A DNA stretch of 38,135 nucleotides from Beijerinckiaceae bacterium (lineage in GTDB: Bacteria > Pseudomonadota > Alphaproteobacteria > Rhizobiales > Beijerinckiaceae): contig CANGTC010000016.1 of the NCBI GenBank assembly GCA_947456505.1, positions 1 to 38,135 on the forward strand, read 5' to 3'. How positions within the stretch are numbered: the first letter of the stretch is position 1; every line of letters starts with the position of its first letter. Shown here piece by piece: positions 7,889 through 15,958 of the stretch. Under the pieces are notes generated by a model that searched no databases, was not told where the DNA came from, and saw nothing but the letters and a program-made list of their open reading frames with translations. The translations under genes and the position numbers were made by a program.

Positions 7889-8923
7889 TCACTTCTTTTT
7901 CCAGGGGCCAAGGTCCTTCGCCGCCCAGTCGACAAAACTGGTGTCGATGACCTGTTCGATTTCGATCTGACCTTCGATGTATTTCTGCTTCTTGAAGAGA
8001 TCGAGATCCTCCTTGAGGCTCTCCACATGCAGCGTTCCATCCGGGTTGCAATAGCTGAGGATAAAGGACCGCCAGACCGCCGGATCCTTGAACGGCCCAT
8101 ATTCCACGGCGATGGCGACGACCTCGTCGCCCTGAGCGCCCGCGAACTCGCCATTGGGACCCAGCGCATCGTTGTGGTAGCGCACCCCCCGCAGGAAGGC
8201 CCTCATGAAGCGGCGCGCCACATCAATGTCGCCCTTGGCGAATTTGCCGGAATACATGATCTCCGAAACCTGGTGGATCGGATAGACGTCGTAGTCATTC
8301 GCCACGGCCACGACGCCGCCCATGCGCAGGGCCTGAGTGACAGAGGGCTCCGCCGGCATGGCCACATCGATGGCGCCGCTTTGCAGCGCGATCGACATCT
8401 GGGGGAAGCTCATATAGACGGGCTGGATATCGTTATAGGTGAGCCCGGCCTTTTCAAGAAACTTGACGATGACGGGAAAAGCGGACCCGCCCGGCGCAGG
8501 CTCGGCGACCTTGAGACCCTTGAGATCTGCGAAAGTCTTGTAACGGCCGGAATCGATCAAGGGTTTGCGCACCAGCAGCTTCAAGCTTGAGCGGCCCGCC
8601 ACATTCTGGCTCTTGTCGGAGACGATACGGATATCAATGCCGCGCGCGACCGCGTTGAAGAGGCCCGCCGAATGGCCGCCCGCCGAAACGTCCAACTCCC
8701 CGGTGCCCAGCGCCGCGATCATCCGCGCGGCGGAGTCGAAGGTGATGAACTCCGCGTCGATGCCCTCGTCGCGGAAATAGCCCTTCTTGTGAGCCACCCA
8801 CAGGCCAATGTCCGTCGCCGACAGGGTGCCGCCGATGGTGACTTTTTTCATGGGCGTCTGTGCGGCGGCGGGCGCCAGGCAAGTGAGCGCGGCCATAGCC
8901 ATCGCGCCGAGGAATTTCATCAT
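7889..8923 (-). CDS. NitT/TauT-type ABC transporter substrate-binding protein (first of a tandem pair)
   Basis: This 344-residue precursor has a signal peptide over about residues 1-21 (ending CLAPAAA before QTPMKK). The mature domain has the NMT1/SsuA-like opening VTIGGTLSATDIGLWVAHKK and YFRDEGIDAEFITFD. A GGGAG ribosome-binding site precedes ATG 8923; a second ATG at 8920 is equally in frame. It heads the minus-strand run that continues through its paralog, the FAD monooxygenase and another binding protein. Duplication followed by divergence would let the two recognise related ligands. The ligands themselves cannot be read from the sequence. Confidence 0.86.
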   Translation of the reverse strand: MMKFLGAMAMAALTCLAPAAAQTPMKKVTIGGTLSATDIGLWVAHKKGYFRDEGIDAEFITFDSAARMIAALGTGELDVSAGGHSAGLFNAVARGIDIRIVSDKSQNVAGRSSLKLLVRKPLIDSGRYKTFADLKGLKVAEPAPGGSAFPVIVKFLEKAGLTYNDIQPVYMSFPQMSIALQSGAIDVAMPAEPSVTQALRMGGVVAVANDYDVYPIHQVSEIMYSGKFAKGDIDVARRFMRAFLRGVRYHNDALGPNGEFAGAQGDEVVAIAVEYGPFKDPAVWRSFILSYCNPDGTLHVESLKEDLDLFKKQKYIEGQIEIEQVIDTSFVDWAAKDLGPWKKK

Positions 8924-8942
8924 GTTCCGCTCCCTTTGAACT

Positions 8943-8962
8943 TTCCGGCACTATCGCCGGAA
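8943..8962. promoter_or_regulatory. Perfect inverted repeat upstream of the tandem binding-protein genes
   Basis: TTCCGGC and GCCGGAA (7 bases each) are separated by 6 bases, 20 bp before the start codon at 8923. The repeat could be an operator for the minus-strand operon or a hairpin ending tolC transcription. There is no T-tract, so a simple intrinsic terminator is less likely. A second small repeat (CGGGC / GCCCG, 8994-9008) lies between it and tolC. Both are read from symmetry only. Confidence 0.35.
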
Positions 8963-9083
8963 TCAGGGAGCCTGTCACCATGGCGGGGATGGTCGGGCGC
9001 GAGGCCCGGCCCAGAGCCTCAGCGGGATCGGTGGCGCTCAACAAGGTCTGGCTATGGCGCCTCTCAGCCCGGTCGGTCGCCCG

Positions 9084-10538
9084 TCAGTTGCCATCCGACG
9101 TGCGCGTCCCGAACCACTTGCCCTTCACCTGGTCGAAATGCGCTTCGGGCTGATAGGCGTTGACACGCAAACCAAGGGTGAGGGCCGAAAGCTTCCCTAT
9201 CGCGGAAAGCAGGGTGTAGGAGGTCACCACCTGATTGCGCTGGGCCGTCACAAGGTTGACCCTGGAGTTGAGAAGCGTTTGCTGCGCGGTCAGCACATCG
9301 AGGGTGGTGCGTTGGCCGACCTTGGCCTCCTCCCGTACGCCCTCCAGCGCGATTTCATTCGCGCGCACCTGCGCCTGATAGGACTCAATCGTGAGTTTGG
9401 TGGTCTGGAAGGCGCCCCAGGCGGAGACGACGCCAGAGCGGATCGCCTCGCGTTGCAAGTCGACCTGAATCCGCGCCTGACCAAGCTGCTCCTTGGCTTG
9501 CCGGATCGCCGAATAGGTCGCGCCGCCCTCGTAAAGCGGCACGCTCAGGCTGGCGACCGCCGACCACGATTTATTCTGGTAATTGGGATATCCCGTCGGC
9601 TCCCGGTTGACGGTGGCCGTGCCGGTCGCGGTGAGCGTTGGCAAAAGCGCGCCTTCCTGAATCGTCACAGCCGCAGCTGCGACATCAACCGCATGCAGGG
9701 CCGCGAGGATTTTCGGGTGCTCCTTCATGGCGAGATCCACAGCGGCTTCCAGGCTGCGCGGCAGAAGAGCTTCCACAGGGCGGGCGGGCTCAAGATTGCG
9801 CGGCTGCTCGCCAATCACTTGGCGATAGGCCGCGATGCTGTTTTGCAAATCGGACCGCGCCTGGAAGGCGCTGGCCTGCCCCTGCGCCAGCGACGCCTGC
9901 GCTTGCGCCACATCAGTGCGCGTCACCTCGCCAACATGATAGCGGTCTTCAGTCTGCTTCACCTGCTGTAGCAGCACGGTGACATTGTTGTTCTGCAATT
10001 CCAGAAGCGCCGTGTCGCGCAAGACATTCATGTAATTCGTCGATGCGGAGGCAAGCGAATCTTGCTCAGATTGGCGCAGGGTCTCGCGCGACTGCATCAC
10101 CGAAGATTCCGCCTGGCGGACCCCGTTGCCCACGCGCCCACCGTTATAGAGCGTCTGGGTCACGGCAATGCTGTTGACCCGTGGCAGGGTGTTCGAATCC
10201 TGCTTCACATTGCCTCGATCGATGGTCTTGGTCGTGGCGAGCCCGATGCTGGATGTCGCGGTCAAAGTGGGGCGCCAACCCGCGGTGGCGCGGGGTACAC
10301 CTTCATCCAGGGCGCGCGTGGCGGCCCGCTGCTGGTTGAGATCAGGACTATAGGCATAGGATTTCGCCAGCGCGCCGGACATGGTCTCCGCCCGGACCTG
10401 CGCGGGGCCCTGCAGGGCGGCGACCGCCAAAACCATCGCGAACAGCGATACGCCAACCCGTCGGCGCCCATGCCCAACCACCTCAGGGAACACCAAAGCA
10501 ACCGGCAAAGGCTTGGCGCAGCACGCTCTTATGATCAT
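9084..10538 (-). CDS. tolC: TolC-family outer membrane efflux/secretion channel
   Basis: This protein of about 484 residues should form a trimeric outer-membrane channel for type I secretion or drug efflux. A basic stretch and hydrophobic signal (VSLFAMVLAVAALQGPAQVRA) precede the mature start ETMSGALAKSYAYSPDLNQQ. Two related halves are visible, each with the TolC helical pattern. The first has VTRTDVAQAQASLAQGQA and the second VGQRTTLDVLTAQQTLLN, then LLSAIGKLSALTLGL. I used the ATG at 10538; an in-frame GTG at 10556 is possible. No membrane-fusion protein or inner-membrane pump is adjacent, so it probably serves partners encoded elsewhere. An A/T-rich intergenic region lies upstream. Confidence 0.88.
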   Translation of the reverse strand: MIIRACCAKPLPVALVFPEVVGHGRRRVGVSLFAMVLAVAALQGPAQVRAETMSGALAKSYAYSPDLNQQRAATRALDEGVPRATAGWRPTLTATSSIGLATTKTIDRGNVKQDSNTLPRVNSIAVTQTLYNGGRVGNGVRQAESSVMQSRETLRQSEQDSLASASTNYMNVLRDTALLELQNNNVTVLLQQVKQTEDRYHVGEVTRTDVAQAQASLAQGQASAFQARSDLQNSIAAYRQVIGEQPRNLEPARPVEALLPRSLEAAVDLAMKEHPKILAALHAVDVAAAAVTIQEGALLPTLTATGTATVNREPTGYPNYQNKSWSAVASLSVPLYEGGATYSAIRQAKEQLGQARIQVDLQREAIRSGVVSAWGAFQTTKLTIESYQAQVRANEIALEGVREEAKVGQRTTLDVLTAQQTLLNSRVNLVTAQRNQVVTSYTLLSAIGKLSALTLGLRVNAYQPEAHFDQVKGKWFGTRTSDGN

Positions 10539-11002
10539 TTTCAACCGTCCGCACACGCAAAAACAACGAATAAAGAGGGGCGGAATTGAAAATAGCCCCC
10601 AGCCAAAACGGACGACCGAAAACGCCGGAGCCCATTCGCCAGCAATATTATCTTAATTTTAACAATCATCAACTTGGCAGTAACGATTTTCTGTGCACGC
10701 CCAGGACTTGGCCGTGGTTTTTGTTATTTTTATTAATTAAAACAGCTTATTAAATAGCTGTAAAAGCAAGGGCGGGGAATTTGTGCTCACGCGGGTCGAA
10801 GCGCCTGCAGCGAGACTTCAGGGCGCCATGTCGAGCGCTCCCGCATCAAAGCAAACCCTTGCACGGACAACGGAACGTCATTCTCTGGCGTCCATAAGGA
10901 GCGCCCGTTAGATCCGGAAATGGAGAGAACCCGCCCGCGTCGGCCCTATTGACAAGCCTGACCCCTCGTCCATCATCGCGGCCAAAATCAGGGGGAACGC
11001 TC
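10539..11002. other. Divergent intergenic region between tolC and the Baeyer-Villiger monooxygenase
   Basis: This 464-bp stretch holds no convincing gene. Its middle (about 10620-10770) is strongly A/T-rich compared with its surroundings, as expected for divergent promoters. An inverted repeat, ACAGCT (10742-10747) and AGCTGT (10756-10761), surrounds an 8-base A/T loop and could be a regulator site. The part nearest the monooxygenase (10950-11002) is an in-frame upstream extension of that gene from a TTG. I consider it untranslated because the GTG at 11003 has a better ribosome-binding site. Confidence 0.45.
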
Positions 11003-12457
11003 GTGGCGTCGCGCGATGAAATCAAGTCGGTTCTGATCGTCGGCGCCGGGTTTGGCGGCGTCGGCATGGCCATCCGGCTGAAAAAGGCGGGCGTCACAGA
11101 TTTCATGGTCGTGGAGCGGGCCGCAGGCCCCGGCGGCGTCTGGTGGGCGAACCGTTATCCGGGCGCGGCCTGCGATGTGGAGTCGCATCTCTACAGCTTC
11201 TCCTTCGCCACCAATTTCGATTGGTCCAGCGCCCACGGCAAGCGCGACGAAATCCTCAGCTATTTCAACCATTGCATCGACCGCTTCGGCATCTCGCCCT
11301 ATCTGCGCTTCAACGATGGCGTGAAACAGGCGCGTTATGAACCTGCGGACGATCTTTGGCGCGTCGAGTTGCAGTCCGGCAGGGTGGTGCGCGCGCGGGC
11401 GCTGGTCGCCGCCTGCGGCCTCTTCAACACGCCGATGAAGCCTGCGTTCAAGGGAATGGAAACCTTTGGTGGTCCCAGCTTTCACTCCGCCGAATGGGAT
11501 GAGAGCTTCAACCCCAAGGGCCTGCGCGTCGGCGTGCTGGGTACGGGCTGCAGCGCGGCCCAATTCGTGCCGGAGATCGTGGGCGCCGCGAAGTCCATCA
11601 CTGTGTTTCAGCGTACGCCCGCTTTCGTCGGCCCGCGCCCTGAAAAGCGCTTCTCCCCCGCACGGCGCGCCCTGTTTCGCACCCTGCCCTTCCTGCGCAA
11701 ACTCGACCGTCTGCGCGTCTATCTCAATTACGAGAAGAATTTCCAGGTGCAGGTGGACCCGGCCGAACGCGAGACGCGGGTCGCCACCGCCCGCGCCTTC
11801 GTCGCCCGCGAGGTCACGGATCCCGTCAAGCGGGAGAAGCTGATGCCCGCCACGACGGCAGGCTGCAAACGCAATGTGCGTTCCGGCCTTTTCCTGAAGG
11901 CGCTGAACAGGCCGGATGTGGATATCGTCACCGACCCCATCGACCGTTTCACGCCCGAAGGGATCCTGACCAAGGACGGCGTGCTGCATAAACTCGACGC
12001 GGTGATCTACGGCACGGGCTTCGCCGCCTCGCAATATCTGTCCACCTTCGACGTCGTCGGGCCCGCGGGCAAGAATCTACGGGAGACCTGGGGCGACGCT
12101 GCCGAGGCCTATCTGGGCGTCACGGTGGCCGGCTATCCGAATTTCTTCATGATTTACGGACCCAACACCAATGCGCAGAGTTCGATCATCTTCATCATCG
12201 AATGCCAGATCAATTACATCCTGAAATGCATCCGCATGCTGAAACGCGGACGACGCCGGCTGGAGGTCAAGGCCAGCGTACAGCAGGCCTATAACGCGAT
12301 GCTGCAGACCCGCCTGGCGGGCACCTCCTGGGCGAGCGGCTGCGCCAGCTATTTCATGAATCAGGCGGGGCGCATCGTGACGCAGTTTCCTGACACCACG
12401 CGCCGCTATAAGGCCCTGACGCGCAACCCGCAGGTCAGCGATTTTCATCCGGACTGA
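11003..12457 (+). CDS. Flavin-containing Baeyer-Villiger-type monooxygenase
   Basis: This 484-residue FAD/NADPH monooxygenase would insert one oxygen atom into a ketone to form an ester or lactone in the cytoplasm. The N-terminal FAD motif is VLIVGAGFGGVGMA, and WWANRYPGAACDVESHLYSF follows as in type I Baeyer-Villiger enzymes. The fingerprint FxGxxxHxxxW(P/D) is present as FGGPSFHSAEWD, followed by the NADPH-side motif VGVLGTGCSAAQFVPEI. The start is a GTG at 11003 with AGGGGGA 6-7 bases upstream; a TTG at 10949 would add 18 unconvincing residues. A putative esterase lies 3 bp downstream on the other strand. N-oxide-forming flavin monooxygenases are relatives, but the fingerprint favours ketone oxidation. 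Confidence 0.88.
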   Translation: MASRDEIKSVLIVGAGFGGVGMAIRLKKAGVTDFMVVERAAGPGGVWWANRYPGAACDVESHLYSFSFATNFDWSSAHGKRDEILSYFNHCIDRFGISPYLRFNDGVKQARYEPADDLWRVELQSGRVVRARALVAACGLFNTPMKPAFKGMETFGGPSFHSAEWDESFNPKGLRVGVLGTGCSAAQFVPEIVGAAKSITVFQRTPAFVGPRPEKRFSPARRALFRTLPFLRKLDRLRVYLNYEKNFQVQVDPAERETRVATARAFVAREVTDPVKREKLMPATTAGCKRNVRSGLFLKALNRPDVDIVTDPIDRFTPEGILTKDGVLHKLDAVIYGTGFAASQYLSTFDVVGPAGKNLRETWGDAAEAYLGVTVAGYPNFFMIYGPNTNAQSSIIFIIECQINYILKCIRMLKRGRRRLEVKASVQQAYNAMLQTRLAGTSWASGCASYFMNQAGRIVTQFPDTTRRYKALTRNPQVSDFHPD

Positions 12458-12460
12458 GGG

Positions 12461-13720
12461 CTAGATCCCCAGCAGCGACAGATCCACCGCCCCGCCCATG
12501 GCCAGATAGCCGATGCGATTGGGATGCAGCCCGTCGCCCGGTCCGCCAATGGAGGAGCCCGGCTTCATATGGGCGCGCAAGCCCCCAGTTTCAGGATCGC
12601 GGGTGGGGGTCGAGAAATCGATGATCCCGTCGAAGAGTCCGCAAGTTTTCAAAAATTCATTATAGGCCACCCGCTTGGCCTCCACCTCCGCGCTCCCGTG
12701 GGTGGGGATGGCGGCGCCGAAGGCGGAGGTGAGCAGTCCCGCCAGAATGCGCACGCCGGGGAGCCCCGCGCGCATCCGCGCCACGCCGGAGGCGACGCCC
12801 GCTGTCACATCCTCAACGGAGGATTTGGAGAAACCGTAGTCATTGATCGACTCCAGCCAGATCACCGTCGTGACGCCCGACAAGGAAATCACATCGCGGT
12901 CGAGACGCTCCAGCGCAGAGGGACCGCCATCCGTAGGCTTCGACACGTCATAGACCTGCGGCCGGATGACCTCGTTGGCGCTGATGCCCTGATTGACCAC
13001 GGCGGCCCGCATCCCCGCCACGCGCAACCGCCGCGCCAGCACATCCGGCCAGCGATCATCGCCATTGATCGTCGTCGCTGAGCCATCGGTGATGGAATCC
13101 CCAAAACACACAATGACCGGCGCATTTGTGCGCATGTCCATGGCGTCGAGGAAATACCAGGAGGTCGTGGGATACGGAAAACCCGCCTCCCCCTCGTCAG
13201 CGCAAGCTGAGGGCGCGCCGGGCTCGCTGATGTAACAGGTCTGCATGGACTTGGCGTGCCAGGTCATGGGGCCGCTCTCGCCCACCACATGAAAGCTCAC
13301 GGCGAGCTTGCGCCCCTGCAGCAGCGCATCGGACGTGGGCAGATGATCGAGGGCGACGGGATCGCTCCACCGGGTCGTCCCGGCGGGAATGACCACGGAG
13401 GTCCGCCCATCGAACAGAACCGGCCGGTTGGTGCCCGCCAGGATCGCGCTGCTGGTTTCATGAAGGCCCACATGAACATCGTTCAGGGACAGGGGGCGCG
13501 CGCCCAGCGCATTGCTGAACCGCAGACGCAGATGGGATCCCCAGAGCGAAGGCCGCAGCACGAGCCGGAAGCTCTGGTCGCAGGCGCCGCGCGCGGGATC
13601 TGGAAACACGCGATCCAGATCGGGCTGGGCGGTGGCTTTTCCGGCAGGATAGGGCCCCTGATCGGCGCTCGCCCAAACGGTCGCCCAGGACATGGCGTCG
13701 GTGTTGTCTTGCGCGGTCAT
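12461..13720 (-). CDS. SGNH/GDSL-family hydrolase (esterase-like)
   Basis: This 419-residue serine esterase has two parts. The N-terminal beta-rich region (residues about 10-190) includes LRLRFSNALGARPLSLNDVH, as in two-domain SGNH esterases. The C-terminal SGNH domain has block I CFGDSITDGS (nucleophile Ser), block II GISANEV, block III ESINDYG and block V DGLHPNRIG (catalytic Asp/His). There is no signal peptide: it starts MTAQDNTDAMSWATVW, so it appears cytoplasmic, unlike many secreted relatives. The ATG at 13720 has a GGGGGG site. It converges on the Baeyer-Villiger monooxygenase, whose ester or lactone product it could hydrolyse. That pairing is an inference. Confidence 0.87.
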   Translation of the reverse strand: MTAQDNTDAMSWATVWASADQGPYPAGKATAQPDLDRVFPDPARGACDQSFRLVLRPSLWGSHLRLRFSNALGARPLSLNDVHVGLHETSSAILAGTNRPVLFDGRTSVVIPAGTTRWSDPVALDHLPTSDALLQGRKLAVSFHVVGESGPMTWHAKSMQTCYISEPGAPSACADEGEAGFPYPTTSWYFLDAMDMRTNAPVIVCFGDSITDGSATTINGDDRWPDVLARRLRVAGMRAAVVNQGISANEVIRPQVYDVSKPTDGGPSALERLDRDVISLSGVTTVIWLESINDYGFSKSSVEDVTAGVASGVARMRAGLPGVRILAGLLTSAFGAAIPTHGSAEVEAKRVAYNEFLKTCGLFDGIIDFSTPTRDPETGGLRAHMKPGSSIGGPGDGLHPNRIGYLAMGGAVDLSLLGI

Positions 13721-13885
13721 CGCATCCCCCCTGTTCTTTGGCCATGATTACGCCATGGGCGATACCGTCACGCAAGAGGCGGGGACAAAAACCTCGTTCC
13801 CGGCCCGGCCCTATCCCCAAAGGCGAGAAACCCTGTAGGATGGTGAAAAATGAACCGGAAAAAAAATCAACAGGGAGGTCCAGAC

Positions 13886-14848
13886 ATGCCATTGCGCCAG
13901 ATTTTGGCTTTGCTCGTTCCCTTCATGGCCGCGCTTTTTGCAGGCGCGCCAGCCAGCGCCCAGGACATCGTGCGCGTGGGCATTGGCGGCCAGGGGGCGT
14001 TGGAGTCCTCGCCCGCCGAACTGGGGGAGGCCGCAGGCTTCTTCAAAAAATACGGCGTGAAGGTCGAGGCCATCTATACGGCGGGGTCAGGCGAATCCAT
14101 GCAGGGGCTGATTTCCGGCGCCTTCGATGTGGCGGCGGGCATTGGCACCGGGAGCGCCATGGGCGCCTACGCCAAGGGCGCCCCGCTGCGGGTCATCGGC
14201 GCGGCCATCACCGGCTCCAATGATCTCTTCTGGTATGTGCGGGCGGATTCGCCGATCAAAGCCATCGCAGATCTCGCCGGCAAGACCGTGGGCTATTCCA
14301 CAGCGGGTTCCTCCTCGCAGGCGGCGGCGCTGGGGATCCGGGACTTCTTCAAAGTCGATCTGAAGCCCGTCGCCACAGGCTCCCCGCAGACGACCTTCAC
14401 TCAGGTGATGTCGAACCAAGTTGATGCCGGCTGGTCCTCGGGCGCGACCTTTCTGGAGGCGGTGGAGGACGGACGCACCCGCATCATCGCGCGCGGTGGC
14501 AGCCTGCCCTATCTGCAGAGCCAAACGCCGCGCCTGCTCGTGGCCAACACCAGGGTCTTCACCGAGCGCCGCGACGTCCTCCTGCGCTTCATGCAGGGCT
14601 ATCGGGAGACGATCGACTGGCTTTACTCGGACCCGGAGGGGGTCAAGGCCTTCGCCAAATGGTCGGGCTTTCCCGAGAAAATCGCGATCAAGGCGCGCGA
14701 CGAGATTTACAAGGATCGCGCCATCGACTGCGACCGGATCATCGGCCTTGACGCGGCCATGGAGGACGCCATCAGGTTCAAGCTCCTCGCCGCGCCCCTG
14801 ACGAAGGAGCAGCTCGCGGAACTGTTCCATGCGCCCTTCGTCAAATGA
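13886..14848 (+). CDS. NitT/TauT-type ABC transporter substrate-binding protein (first of second tandem pair)
   Basis: This 320-residue precursor has a signal peptide over about residues 1-25 (ending GAPASA before QDIVRVGIGG). The mature protein carries ALESSPAELGEAAGFFKKYG, FWYVRADSPIKAIADLAGKT, VDLKPVATGSPQTTFTQVM and AIDCDRIIGLDAAM. It is closely related to the next gene and to the one at 31998-32951. The ATG at 13886 has a GGGAGG site; an upstream ATG at 13850 lies in the same frame but would spoil the signal peptide. It begins a plus-strand run leading towards the molybdenum hydroxylase and a complete transporter, so it may feed that transporter. The ligand is unknown. Confidence 0.86.
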   Translation: MPLRQILALLVPFMAALFAGAPASAQDIVRVGIGGQGALESSPAELGEAAGFFKKYGVKVEAIYTAGSGESMQGLISGAFDVAAGIGTGSAMGAYAKGAPLRVIGAAITGSNDLFWYVRADSPIKAIADLAGKTVGYSTAGSSSQAAALGIRDFFKVDLKPVATGSPQTTFTQVMSNQVDAGWSSGATFLEAVEDGRTRIIARGGSLPYLQSQTPRLLVANTRVFTERRDVLLRFMQGYRETIDWLYSDPEGVKAFAKWSGFPEKIAIKARDEIYKDRAIDCDRIIGLDAAMEDAIRFKLLAAPLTKEQLAELFHAPFVK

Positions 14849-14870
14849 TGGCCATAAGCGGGTACAATCA

Positions 14871-15827
14871 ATGACCTCCAACAGACTCATCTCGACCTTC
14901 TGCGCCGCCGCTCTGGCCTTCGCAGCCCTGTCCGCCCATGCGCAGGACGTGCTCAAGATCGCCATCGGCGGACGCGGCGCCCTTGAGGCGGCGCCGCCCG
15001 AATTGGGCCAGGACGCCGGCATTTTCGCCAAGCATGGGGTGAAGCTGGAGATTCTCTACACGGCGGGGTCCGGAGAAACCCTTCAAAGTGTGATCTCCGG
15101 CGCCGTCGATATCGGTTCCGGGGTCGGCACGGCGGCCGCCATGGCAGCCTATGCCAAAGGCGCACCGATCCGAGTCATCGGCGCCACCATGACGGGGGCG
15201 AGCGATTCCTTCTGGTATGTGCGCGGGGATTCTCCTGTGAAGTCGATTCAGGACTTCGCCGGGCGCACTGTGGCCTTCTCGACGGCGGGCTCCTCCACGC
15301 AGGCCGTGGTTCTGGGCTTTCGCGATCATTTCAAGGTGGACCTGAAGCCCGTCGCCACAGGCGCCCAGCAGGCGACCTTCACGCAGGTCATGTCCGGACA
15401 GGTCGATGTCGGTTGGTCGGCAGGTGGAACCTTTCTGGCGGAAGCCGAAGAGGGAAAGACCCGCATCATCGCGCGCGGCAACGACCTGCCCTATCTGCGC
15501 AACGTGACGCCCCGCCTGTTCATCGCCAACATTGATGCAGTCGCCAAAAAGCGCGACGTCCTCGTGCGCTTCATGCGTGCTTGCCGGGAGACCGTCGACT
15601 GGATCTACGCGAACCCGGCAGCCATGACCGCCTTCGGGAAATGGGCCGGAATGACGGAAGCCATCGCCACACGGGCGCGCGACACCGCCTATGCCGACCG
15701 GGCCATTGACTGCGACAGGATCGCGGGCCTCGACCAGGTCATGGCGGACGCCGTGAAATTCAAGTTTCTGGCGGCGCCCCTGTCGGAAGCGCAAACGAGC
15801 GATCTGTTTGTCAAAGGATTACAATGA
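14871..15827 (+). CDS. NitT/TauT-type ABC transporter substrate-binding protein (second of second tandem pair)
   Basis: This 318-residue precursor has a signal peptide over about residues 1-24 (ending ALSAHA before QDVLKIAIGG). It matches its upstream neighbour almost motif for motif: YTAGSGET, AYAKGAP(I/L)RVIGA, FWYVR, TAGSS(T/S)QA, VDLKPVATG and FTQVMS. This is a clear tandem duplication. The genes lie 22 bp apart. The Shine-Dalgarno region before ATG 14871 is weak, which may mean coupling to the first copy. A strong hairpin follows (15858-15892), possibly ending the pair's transcript before the molybdenum hydroxylase genes. Confidence 0.86.
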   Translation: MTSNRLISTFCAAALAFAALSAHAQDVLKIAIGGRGALEAAPPELGQDAGIFAKHGVKLEILYTAGSGETLQSVISGAVDIGSGVGTAAAMAAYAKGAPIRVIGATMTGASDSFWYVRGDSPVKSIQDFAGRTVAFSTAGSSTQAVVLGFRDHFKVDLKPVATGAQQATFTQVMSGQVDVGWSAGGTFLAEAEEGKTRIIARGNDLPYLRNVTPRLFIANIDAVAKKRDVLVRFMRACRETVDWIYANPAAMTAFGKWAGMTEAIATRARDTAYADRAIDCDRIAGLDQVMADAVKFKFLAAPLSEAQTSDLFVKGLQ

Positions 15828-15857
15828 GGTCCACCACCTCCTTGTGAGGAAATGGTC

Positions 15858-15892
15858 ACTTCAGGCGCCGGCGCGCTGGCGCCACGCGAAGT
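15858..15892 (+). terminator. Two-part hairpin between binding-protein pair and molybdenum hydroxylase
   Basis: Outer arms ACTTC / GAAGT (15858-15862, 15888-15892) enclose inner arms GGCGCC / GGCGCC (15864-15869, 15878-15883) around an 8-base loop. Only CTTGATCT follows, so there is no proper T-tract. It may be a processing or attenuation structure that lets the binding proteins be expressed at a different level from the enzyme genes. Confidence 0.4.
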
Positions 15893-15958
15893 CTTGATCT
15901 AGCATCTGCTCCAAACTGGCTTTGAAGGCCGCAACTTGTGGGATCGGGGGTAGGCGGC

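Noticed and set aside
10949-11002. TTG-initiated N-terminal extension of the Baeyer-Villiger monooxygenase
   Set aside because: The extra 18 residues match no family pattern and the GTG at 11003 has a well-placed AGGGGGA.
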